Shown one piece after another: positions 11,601 through 23,600 of a stretch of DNA of 31,907 nucleotides (position 1 is the stretch's first letter; each line of letters starts with the position of its first letter). Below the pieces are notes generated by a model. It ran no database searches. It had not been told where the DNA came from and saw only the letters and a list, made by a program, of their open reading frames with translations. The translations under genes and the position numbers were made by a program. The stretch comes from Ophiothrix spiculata (lineage: Eukaryota > Echinodermata > Ophiuroidea > Amphilepidida > Ophiotrichidae), in the NCBI GenBank assembly GCA_000969725.1, contig JXSR01S018757.1. One strand, 5' to 3'.

Positions 11601-14600
11601 CTAAGGTATATGCTGAAGACGGATATTAACTCTTTCACTCTGCCAAACTGCTCACAGCAGCTCGCAAAACTGGGCATGGTCTTCCAGAATTTCTACTTTG
11701 ACGCATTGTTTTTAAATAGCTCTTTTAAAAACAAAAACTAGACACTCATATTGATAGAAAATTCGCCAGCAAGCAGATGAACAAAGAACCAAATAGCGTT
11801 ATCATTGTTATTAGCAAAGAGAACAACATGGCACACTATAATTATCGTATGCTTTCATAAAGTTAGGTCGCTGTCAGCTGACAAAAAAAAAGGAAATAAA
11901 CATGAAAGGTATAGGGTGTGTAAGTCTTTAAATTGTTGTTTTATAACAGCATTTGGTTCATATGGTTCTTCAGCATAGATATAGATGGAGATTCTTGACT
12001 CTGACTATGTATACAGACCAATGTAATGGTGACGTCAATAATATAGGTAAAATTTGGGTGCTGTGTTCACTCAGTGCCCACCAATATCAACTACAGGCAC
12101 TGAATTTGTGTTGCATGAAGAGAAACTGCACAAAAAATACTTGATGCGAATAATATGCAACCTGCACACAAAGTGTGTATGCAAATTTTCAATATTTGTT
12201 ATTTATCATACTCTGTACCATCAGCAATATCCTTAATATTCTTAATTTATTAAACAAATAAATGCAGGTGATTTATAGTGCACTATTTCTCCCCTGACTT
12301 GTAATTCCATGCGGCATCAGAACACTTTGTATACAGAGCATATACAATTATTCTAAACATTGGGTTAAATCACTACCTTTACTCCCTGGGGCCAAAGAAC
12401 GTACTTAATTTGCACAACCCTAGCTTGAGCCTTTCACACCATCATAGAATTTTACAGTTTTCGCACACTCTGTTCAAGCTGGACTTGAACGCAAATCGAT
12501 CAATACACGTGTTTAACAGTCCGAGAACTAATCAACTGATCTAGTAAGAACTTTTATAATTGAATGTGATTCCTATGTCGTATTAAAAATTGTGGCAAGT
12601 GTGGCATCTCCTCTAAATATATTTATCCTGCTGCAGTTGGTAGAAGGCCTTTGTTTTTGACCTATTTCTTCTTTCTTCTCTCTTTCATCAGGCAACACCT
12701 CAAAGGCTTATATCTCTATATTGCAGTGACCAATTTGAACTATTATTATGATCTGAGCTGTTCAATTTACAGTTTCATTGGGGTCAAAGGTCAAAAAAAA
12801 GGTCAAAGTTTTAACTTTGTTAGGCTTCAATGGTTAATGTGTCCATTTTTTATGGACCAGCAATCAAAAGTGTCAATGGTTACCTCATCAACTGACCTTT
12901 TCTTTGATCTAAAAGTTAAGGTGACAAATTGTTCATCTTGGACAAGCAATGAAAAGTGTCAATGGGTAAAATGTCAAAAATTTGAAATAATAATTTTGAG
13001 TACTCATAACAGAGAAGCCACTGAGCACTGTACATGTAACAAAACCTGAAAAATACACAATTCATAGAAATTCTTAGAACCACATATACAGAATATGAAC
13101 AATAGAAGAAAAGTATGGTAAAGTTATATGTAATTTAATATGCAGTCACTTATAGTAGTCCTCAAAAAATGGAGTCTTGAAAGTTGTTTCGAACCCGGGT
13201 TTCGAACTGACCAGTAGTCATTGCTGGAGGAGCGTCCCTGATTATTGAAGGCAAATTGTTCCAGAGTTTGGTTACAGAAACGATAAATGATTGTTATCCA
13301 TAGAAATTTGTAATTGAACGTTGTGAAGGAAACTCAAAAGAGACTTGAATTTAGTATCTGAGATGCGAGCTAGTGTATAGCAGCTAAGAAAAATTAGTTA
13401 GGTATGCATGAGAGTGATTGTGAAAGGTATTAAACATAACTTAAACTTAACTGGAACTTAAATTCAATTCGCTTAGATGTAGGCAGCCAGTGGAGATCCT
13501 GTAACAATGGATATGTGATCTCTGTGTTTAGTCAGTGTGATAAGACTTGCTGAAGTGTTCTGGAGTCTTTGTAAGGCCCACAAGGAGAGATAACAGCAGT
13601 TGGGGCATGAGGTTATGAGACCAAGATTGCAGGCTTCAGGGCTGGGATATACGCATCACCAATCTTTACAGATTGAATTGGATTACAATCAACAAAACGA
13701 GAATAGTGCAAAGCCCAATCTTTGAAATTATGAATACAAACTTCCAGTTTGAAATGGATGAGTTTGTCAGATTTCAGATGTTGTAGAAAATCCGAGGCTG
13801 GATAGTTATGCCTAGTTCATCCTTGATTTATGTGGTATGTGCAGTGAAACCATGTATCTCTTGCCATTCAACTAAAGGAGGCACAAATTGTTTCTTTTCA
13901 TAGTGATTTGCAAGTGACACCCGTATAAGTGAGTTTCAAATGTCATCTGCTGGTCATTTAAGATGGCAAGGGTTATTTTTTGTTTTGTTTTGTTTTGTTT
14001 TTCTCAAAATATGAGATTTGTTACTTTTGTTAATTGTTTTCACTGTTATTTTTCAGATCATACTGGAATGGGGCGATGGGTCTCCAGCAGACCCGGGGAC
14101 TGTGCAGGCAATTCTGCATGAGACCTGCGACATAAAAAAACTGCAAAAGCAGGAGTTCCACCATCCGACATCAGAGGAACTATTGCTCTACTGTGTAAAG
14201 GAGGTCATTAGGGATTCATTGACACCATTCAAATATGCAGGTAGGATGGGCAAAATGTAGGTACTGCAATTTATTGTCTTCCAACCGTATGCCACACCAT
14301 TGGTGCTAGAGATGAGAATATTGGCGCAACATGTTTCTGAATTATGTGAAAAAAAGATTCATTTCCTGGCTAAATCTGGCAAATTTTCAGCATCAGCTTA
14401 TGATTTTGGTATAAACATCTCTTCTACTTTCTAATTGGCACAAGTTCAAAAACCTTAGCGGGAACAGTGTTGTCCAAATTAAATAGACCCTTGCTTTTTG
14501 TAGTATTCTTTAAGTATTATTATGTTAAAAGAAAAGCCATGCAAGAAAAGTTGTTTTCTTTTGTTTTTATATTCAGCACCAAATAGTCGGTCTCACTTAA

Positions 14601-17600
14601 GTTAGTATGATCTGTTTAGCTATCTTGCACCACTGAAGTTTTGGAAACTTCCATTACTGATACGTATACAAAGAGTAAAACATACTGATAACATCAGATA
14701 AATTGAAATTTTGCACAACATTAGTGTACACTTATTAGCCAGTCAATATAATGGCCAAATTCCATTATGGATAAAACAAAAAAAGAAAAGAAAATCCACA
14801 CCAATGGAAATAAGTAATTTTTGTACCAGTATTATAGAACCAGAATTAAGATCAGAGGCTGATTAGATGTAAGCTAATCTGAAAACTGGACGTAAATTGG
14901 ATTGGACTTGCATCCAATGATTTATTCATGGAAAAGAGCAGGAGTAACTGTGATTTAGTCTGGCAATAATGTTACATCCTATATCGTGTAATTATCGGAT
15001 GTAACTGTGATCTTTGTTATATGAAGGTGCACAGTGGAATGTGACAAGCTTATTGAAGATTCCATGACGATAAGAAAGTCTGAAAATAATGTCTATGTAT
15101 GTGAAACTGTTAAAAGTATTCCATCAAGGGCATTTTTTACATGATCAAGATAAACTCATTATGTATCTATTGACTCAAGACATGTAATTTTAGTTCAGTA
15201 TCTGTAGGATTTTATACATACGCCTAAAACCTAAAATTCTCTACTCATCTTCTAATTCAAAGCTAAAAATGTTTTGGTGTTTTTTTATTTTTTGTAGGGG
15301 TGCCATTGAGGAATTTGTCAAGAGCAAAATTTGCATGTGCTTCATGCAGATTTAAAGATTTTCTAATATTTATATGTGACGCGTTACATCAAAAGGTACA
15401 AGTTCTCGGCCAAGCAAATTTTGAGATACAGGCAAATAAAGCTCGTAAATTATAAAGAAAATAATAGGGAAATTGTCATCTTTATTCACCATATCTTCAA
15501 AATTTAAACTTCAATTTTCACAAGCTAGGTATCATTTTAAAGCTTAATTTATTCTCTTTAAAGTAACACAGAAATCTCAATTTTGTCAAAGGTAGACAAC
15601 TTGTACCTTTTGATGTAACTCGTCACATATACTATGTCTAACTTGGACACAAATTGAAAGTGACAAGTCAGGATTTGAACCACGTACCTCCCTCTTTACA
15701 GGTGATGTTACTTCCACTGAACAACATGATAGACCCAGAGCAAATCAGAGTAGTCAATATTTATCGTTCTCATGGGTGTATACAATATTAGGAATATTTG
15801 AAGATGACCTATATGTTCTACATTGGCTAGGTGAAACATATAGGCCATCTTCAAATATTCCTAATTTTAGCCAGAAATCTCCCTTTACAACTCCAACCCA
15901 CAATACAAAAAAATTCAAATCTTAGTGCTAACCCGGCAGGTTATGTAATTGGTAAAAACGCACTTACGTTAACCTTAAATCTTGTAAGATCTAGTTGTAA
16001 AAAAAATTTCTCTTTCATGGCTTTTTTGTAGATTGATATTTTCTGAAAATTTGTTTTTGGACACTCAATTATATAATTTAATTTGTATGATTGATTGTTA
16101 TATTCGAAATGAGTCCGGCAGTTGTATTCCTTGTTAATGTAGATATAACAAATATTTGATTCAAAATGTGATACCAAACATTTTTCTGTTATTGTTTTCT
16201 TGATATTGCATTGACAGGTCTTATGCAAGTGCAGCTGCTTGCTATTGCGTTCGATGAACAGGTTGTTCTTTTTCAAGAGCATGATGATAGAGATGGGACT
16301 GAATACAGAGAATTTATGCAATACAATGGGATGGAAACCAACTCAGATAATGGCGTATGCTTGCTTGCATGCAAGTCATCATCAAGATCCAAAACAAAGA
16401 ACCACTTTGTTCCGGTTACCAAAGCTAACAGCAGTTTATATGGTAAGAATACTGTAAAACAATTTCCTGTTTTGTGAGATAGATGCCAGAGTATCTATTA
16501 GGAAGCTGGTAAAATTGTATGATAAGCAGCTTATAATCTATTATCTGATAATTGACATGTGTTTCTTTCACAAAAATGCACAAGAAAACAAATTCCAGCT
16601 TTTGACACCATGCTAGTGTATTGAATACTCTTGCCATCCAATGTTTTTTCACAACAGCTATGCATGAGACAGTATTATACAGAATATTCAGCATTTAGTC
16701 AATGAATGTTTATTTACTTCCTTGTAAGGAATAATTAGCTATCCATTATGTGATAATATATGACAGTGTGTTAGTGTTACGCGCAGTGGACCTGCGCATT
16801 TAAATTATGGCGTGGTGTAGATATATATGCACAGATTTGATGCTCAATTCTTTACTTGAATTGGAATGTTTTTCTAATAATGATGTCATTTTTTTTTTAA
16901 ATAATTGACTTCGAGGGGGTGCCGGCCAAAAAATGATTTTCGGTTAAGGGGTTCACAGCCCCCATCAATTTCCATCAAAATTCCTTATTTAAACTTCTGT
17001 GTAACCTATTATAAAGGTTTTGGTGTCAATTCTACTGTTTTTCAGGTCAAGGAATTCATTTTTTAAAGGTTTGAAAAAATCGGACAATTCATATTCCCGA
17101 AAATTACTGTTTTAGGCCATGAGGGTGCTTTGCATAAAAAGAACGCATACTCTTATTGATCGCTCTTGAATTGATCAAGGTCTTGAAGACCTTGAAATAA
17201 CATTTTGACCTTGACTGACATTGACCTTGGGTCAAGGGCTATCTATTGCTCAAATTTGGTCCTTATAGTGTCAATGGGTCATGAGTTATTACAGTGACCT
17301 TGAAATGACCACGGATGACCTGGTTGACTTTTATAACATTTCTGGTATTTGACGTAGAAATGACAAAGTTGGTTGTAAAATCTGTCAAGAATTAATATGA
17401 CCTTGGTGCCCCCATTCGATTGCACCCCATAACTTTTGTAGAGGATGTCAAGACAATTCATGTACCAAAGTTGGATGACATTACAATTTTCAGGAGTTTT
17501 TTAGTGAAAATTGTCTTTTTGCCCTCGTTTGACCTTCGATGACTTTGGACCCTTGTGATCAATTCATACGATGGTAATGGCTCATTGGTATCATGTACCA

Positions 17601-20600
17601 AATTTGGTGCAAATTCGTCGAGAACAAGAATGGCATGATTGCCATCTTGTAAATAAGTATCATGTCCTGTATTTCAATTTGAAATTAACCCTCAAAGAGC
17701 CGGGATTTTTCGACCCATCTCACAGCCGGTGGGGGGGGGGGGAATCCGCCCCCCCCTTCCGATCTCGGAAACTGATTGACGAAACATCAAGTGTAGGGTA
17801 CTGGTGGATAGCTATGACCCTCACGAGTCCATTGGTACCAACAAAATTGAAATCGGACCTTGTATGACGTCACAGTGACGTCGCGTCAAAAATCGCCAAA
17901 ACCGTCGTTTTTCGCAATTTTTTTTCGAGCAAAATTTGCAATTTTTATCAATAATGTGTGGCAAAGTATACTTAGGCATGTTCTTACTCTAAATAAATCA
18001 AATAAATACAATAAAACATAGTGGAAGTGTATCCTAAGAACAAAAAACACAATTTGTATGTAATTTGCATTGAAAATCAGTTTTTGGTCAGTTTTTCGGT
18101 TGACCCAGCTTGCCATTACGGAACGCCACTTCCTAACCATAGGTCCGATTTTCACAAAAATGGTCTTAAAATAAGCGCAAGGCTTTAAGGAAAAAAGTCA
18201 AGAAGTTTCAGCGCGAAAAAATAACAACCGGCGGAGGTATAAATAAAAAAACCCGGAGGGGGGCGGATTCCGCCCTCCCCCCCCCTCCCGGCTCTTTTAG
18301 GGTTAAACTCATTATACTTAATGGAGTTTGGATCTCTAAAGTGTGAAAGCATAATTTCTGAGGTTTTCTCTCTGTCTCTCTCTGTCTGTCTCTCTCTCTC
18401 CCTCTCTCTCTCTCTCTCCCTCTCTCTCCCTGTCTGTCTTTTGGTGAGCGTGTGGCACTACTCCCACTTTGAATTACAAATTTTGGTCCAAACATGATAT
18501 TAAAAAAGAGGATTTTAACATTCTCTTCCGAATAAAGGACATCATTAACAAATGGCAAAACATGAAATGTTTGCATTGTGACTTTTTTACCTAAGCTTTT
18601 ACTTATTTTTGTCTTTTCTAGCTCTGAGACAGAAACGACATAAATCATCTGTGACAGGCAGTAGCATTTCTCTCCGTTCTGTCTTGGGAGACCAGTGTAT
18701 CATGTACAAACTCGGTTTATGCTCTGTTCAATCAAACGTAGGAGGATTCGAAATGATTCAGTGCAGCAAGTGTTACAGCTGGCTTCACTGCCAGTGTGCT
18801 GGTGTGTCAGGTGGATTGTTCCAGCACACTGATTATGTGTGCTGTGAGACGCAGGACCAAAACATTGCCAACAAGGTGTAAGTATTTGTCAAATGTTGAA
18901 TAAATATAACAGAACTACTAATGTTATGGTACGTCTGTGTCATATTAGCACTGATAATTACTGTAATGATAATGAAATGAAAAAGCCATGGTGACATTGT
19001 GGGAATAATAATTATCAAATATGCTATTACCTTATTTACAAAATTTATGTGAAAAGTAAAAATTGGTTTAATTGGAATATCTTCCATAACATTAGGCTAC
19101 CTTGTAATATTAAATTAAATAAGTGCTTGGCACTGAGCCTTTAGAAAAGCCACCTGTGATTTCTATGTAAAATAAACAAATTAAGTATCTAATTTGCATA
19201 ATGACAAAGCTTCATCTTAAAAAGCCATAGTGTGATTTTGGTTTGTGAGAACCCTTTTTTGTTTTATAGAATAAAAGTGGTTAAATTTTACGTTTGCATT
19301 AAACTATATACAAATTGTTATAAATAAGAATATATCACATGCAAACTTTTACCAAATGTCAATTTTTTTTGTTTACACCTATTTATCTTTGCAGCATATG
19401 CTCAAGTTTATCATGGTTAATCTTTTTATGTTTGAAAATTTGTTCCAATCATCAGGCTTTTTTCATATGTGACCATATACTTGAAATTGACTATTTAACA
19501 CGTATGCGTTGAAGCTAAAACAAAGTTTTGTCTGAATGTGAACATTAAAATAAAATAAATGTAAGGTTTCAAACTTAATTTGATTTTTTTTTATACAACT
19601 GCTTGAAAACCTCGATAGTCAATACAATGTCGATAGTCAATACAACCAGATAACAATTTAAATAACCAACAATATTAAATAACAAGTACTAATGGAATGG
19701 ATCTGTGCTTAATATTTAATTTGTATGTTCCTTATGCATAGTTCCTTATACATTTTACATGCCTTTAAAGAATTCATATTCATAATATTATTTTCTCTAT
19801 TGTAAATATTTTTATATATTTTAGTAATTGTGTGATGTTATAGCCGAATGTCTAAATAAATAAATGAATGAATGAATAAATAAAAATTGTTTTTTATAAA
19901 AATTAATATTGCCCAAAACCTTTGTGCTCATACAGGGTTGTGTCACTGCCAAAGAGGAAGGATTACTCACAACTGTTTGTTAAGATGGGAGATATATGGA
20001 GCACAAATGCTAATTGTGGTATCAACGATATAATTGTGGATTTTTATGTAAGGTAATTAAATTACAACATTTTTGTTTTGAATATTTATTTAAAGGTGTG
20101 TATTCGGACATAGTCAAAATACAGGGTGTCCCAATAAAGCACAACAAACTGTGAACTTTTATAATGGGAGAACAGAGCACAATGGTGAGCAAACGGTGCA
20201 ATAATATAATAGAGTAGACCATTGGCTTTTACAGTGTTTTGTTTTGTTTAATTTGGATCTCTGAATCAACAGTTATTGCACATTTTGTAAAGACCTGAAA
20301 AATCTTGATGGTCTGATTTGTTGATCTGTAAAGTTTCACATCTGGTGCCGTCATTGGGCACACGTTGAATGGAAATTGCTAAAAACATCACATGATTAAG
20401 AGAAGTATCCCTTGAGCCCATTTCATGACATAATGACTCCATTTAATGGTGATCTGTTGATATTAAGCAGGTTGTTGCGTCTGGTTTAGTCAAACTGTTG
20501 CATTCCCTTGTTGGGCCAGATGAATCAATAACATACTTGGGTTCTTAAACTCCTATGTCTTCAGTTTTCTTCTGTGATTTTGGTTAAAGAACTGTTATTG

Positions 20601-23600
20601 GTTGACATCTTTCATTAGAATCCTTGTTTTTCGACTCTTTTGGTAGAAATTGTATCCTAAACTACCGGATTATTGCTACAGAAGTAACAGATTCAAGGAA
20701 TATGAGAGTATCAGGAAGATCCCTTCTTTAATTGAAAATTTTGACCTATGTAAGTTAAACATGACCTTAAAATATCACTTAATGTTTGGTATGGGTTAGG
20801 TAAGATTGGTTTGGATTGATTCTGATCCAGTTGCTTACAGTATTCTCTTCATTTCAAGTTTGCATTTCTTTAGCTGGAAGTCTAAACTTACTAATGGGAC
20901 CAAAGCAAATTTAAAGGGCTTTCTTAAATTCTTCNNNNNNNNNNNNNNNNNNNNNNNNNNNNNNNNNNNNNNNNNNNNNNNNNNNNNNNNNNNNNNNNNN
21001 NNNNNNNNNNNNNNNNNNNNNNNNNNNNNNNNNNNNNNNNNNNNNNNNCCGGGCGGCGATACTGCATCGGCCCAAGCAGCCGTAGGCCACCTGCCAATGT
21101 CGGTTTCTGCAAAAATTACCTCATATAGATGATTTTCACCGCATTTTGGCACCATTATAACTACATAAAGCCAAAAAGGTTTCAATTAGCCTTCCTGTAG
21201 TGTGTCAAATAGATAAAAAACAGGAGCTTCCCGGGGCTTCGCCCCCTGGACCCCACCCGTTATTCGATCCGCTCACTTTGTGCGCTCCGCTCGCATGGCT
21301 GCATGCTTCATTGTCATGCATGAGGGGCATATGTCCCAAAATCTTTTTCTTTTCAAAATTAGGCTAATATCACCTGTTTATTGCCATCATTGCTTTTAAT
21401 TAATGTTCTAATAATTTGTTTAATATTTTAACTGTGTTGACAAATTTGTTCATTTACAGACTACTGCAAGATGAAGGCCTGACAGCTCAGGCAAGGGCAT
21501 ACGTATTCAGCTCAACAGAAGGGGTCATCGTCCAATCTGGACAGGTTAGAAGGCGGAACATCCCCAAAGACCGATATGCCTACATTTATCCCATCAAACC
21601 AACGTAAGTAAAAACCTGCTACAAAGCAATAGTCATACATCTTATTTTAGCATTAGATGATGCCACAAAATATCAGCACTTAGATAATGTGATAATGGAT
21701 AAAAACCAAAGAAGTTATAGGTGGAACAGGGTTTCTCCGCCATTTTGATTTCATCGCCATGTAAATCCAATGGGACGGCAGCCATCTTGGATTGTCGCTC
21801 ATGGACGGAGAGTTATTGTACCTCCGGCATTTTACGGCTCGGATAGTCTTCGCAACTTATTAGAAGGAAAATTGGCGTATTTTAATCAGAGCAAGTCGCA
21901 ATGCACGCTACATGAAACGCAGACACGGTTTGTGCGTGAAACAAAATGCACATGCTGTATGTGCGTCATGGACGGAGAGTTATTGTACCTCCGGTACAGT
22001 AACTGTTGTGGCTATTGGATACAAATTAACAATCACTGCTTTAAGTTGCTGGTCAAGGCCATTAAATATAAAACTATTATTTTTAATCGTAAATACCAAA
22101 AATGTGCAAAACTGATTAAACATTTCTATCAGCATTTGATAAAGCTTGCAAGACTATGTTTCACAAACCGTCTGTCATATGTTATATGAATTGAAAACAA
22201 TAATTTAAAGTAATTGTGTGAATTCCATGTTATATATGTGACCCATCATCAAGGTAAGAGGTTACAAGTTATTGTAGTGGAAAGTCAAATTTACAAAATA
22301 CTGCCCATGATTTGTCGTCCTTCTTAACTTATATCTCTCTGTGTGTTTTGTTAGGTGTCCAAAACATTTCCATGTTTTTTGAATATTATTCATTAATGTT
22401 TTTATTGAGGTAAATAGGTACATCAACAAGCATTTAATTAGATAAGAATCAAACACAATCTGGTGTCAATTGGGACCTTTTAGCCTTCAGCAATGAAAAT
22501 GACATATTAAGCTGTAAGTTTAGAAGTACACTGTAATTGATATTTGTTTGTTTCTTATTTTATATGCAGCAATGACTGGCATTGGATTGCAGTGTGTTTT
22601 ATCTGTCCTCGTCCCAACACGTAGGTGTCTGCATTTCACAAACGACAAAATTGTTATATTCTTAATCTTATTACATTGCCAGAACAACAAGTAATGATGT
22701 GTTTCTTAAATATCTGACATGTGGTTGTGGAATCTAATACTACTACATAAAGCATTTGTCGTTCTACGTAAATATATGTAGTCTATGGCGATGAAGTAAA
22801 ATTGATGACTCATCTCTTGTCATACATGAGACTCATGATGGGGAGTTCTTGTTCAGCATAGATACTGTCTACCCGAAGTTAAGTAGTCGGGTAGACTCAA
22901 ACGATGAGAGTAAAATGACCATGGTTTGTTTGTCTTGAGCGATGTGATTTTTTGTGAAAACGTCAATTGATGGCGCCACTCTAATAACAGTTTAGCTGTA
23001 TGAGGCGTCATGTCATCATAGTAAAGTGACAGAAGAGTGTCAACAATGAATAATAGTACAGTGGGTCAACCATTTAGGACTTTCAGATATCTTGCTATCA
23101 GGGCATAAAATTACTATTTTTTCATCGGGAGCAAAATTTTGAAACTCAAAGTTTCCTCATTCAGCTCGTATTTATTTTTTTCTCGTGAAGGCACAATTTC
23201 CTGAATTTCTTCTGTTGCTTCATGCGAGCGGTGCTCCCCGTTCCCGCACAATTTGCTGACCTGTTTGCTATCTTAGAAGGTTACTGATTGCATAATTGGT
23301 TTGGTACCAACATAATTCTACAAGCCCCCTCTGTATCTTAGAGTTGCAATACAAATCATGGTTTTAAAGTTATTAACTTCTAAAAATATTAGCAAAATAA
23401 ATCAAATACTGGAAATAAAATTATAGCACTTACGGCTACGTTTTTAACTTCTAAAAATGTGCAGTTTATTTTGGAAACTATGCAAAATAAACTAAATGAA
23501 TCATTACCCTTACATTCATTAACTGATCGACCTTGAACTCTGGAATGCATATTGTGGAATTTTACCCTCCGCTTGCTTTTTGTTTTCTCTTGAGAGGCAA

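Larger units (their letters stand above)
14241..16217 (+). other. Intron 3
   Basis: GTAGGA...TGACAG. It holds a MITE with long inverted repeats (15371-15631) and a hairpin (15788-15864). The stretch 14280-15290 shows nothing I can name. Confidence 0.6.
16443..18621 (+). other. Intron 4
   Basis: GTAAGA...TTCTAG. It includes a TGACC-rich repeat at about 17140-17560, a TTAA element (17689-18302) and a CT-rich microsatellite (18366-18440). 16450-16900 holds nothing recognisable. Confidence 0.6.
20053..21459 (+). other. Intron 6, containing the assembly gap
   Basis: GTAATT...TTACAG. Holds mariner-like copy 2, the N run and a GC-rich patch. Real length is unknown because of the gap. Confidence 0.6.

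Noticed and set aside
11575..11611. Possible exon after TTTTTAG at 11574
   Set aside because: In the phase required by exon 2 it meets TAA after four codons.
12651..13049. 132-codon open frame
   Set aside because: It lies over a copy of the GGTCA-rich repeat and its translation follows that repeat.
18208..18648. 146-codon minus-strand frame
   Set aside because: It is made of the TTAA element end and the CT microsatellite (Arg/Glu repeats) and overlaps exon 5 on the other strand.
21770..22189. 139-codon open frame
   Set aside because: Spans a direct repeat in intron 7; no start context, domain or splice signal.
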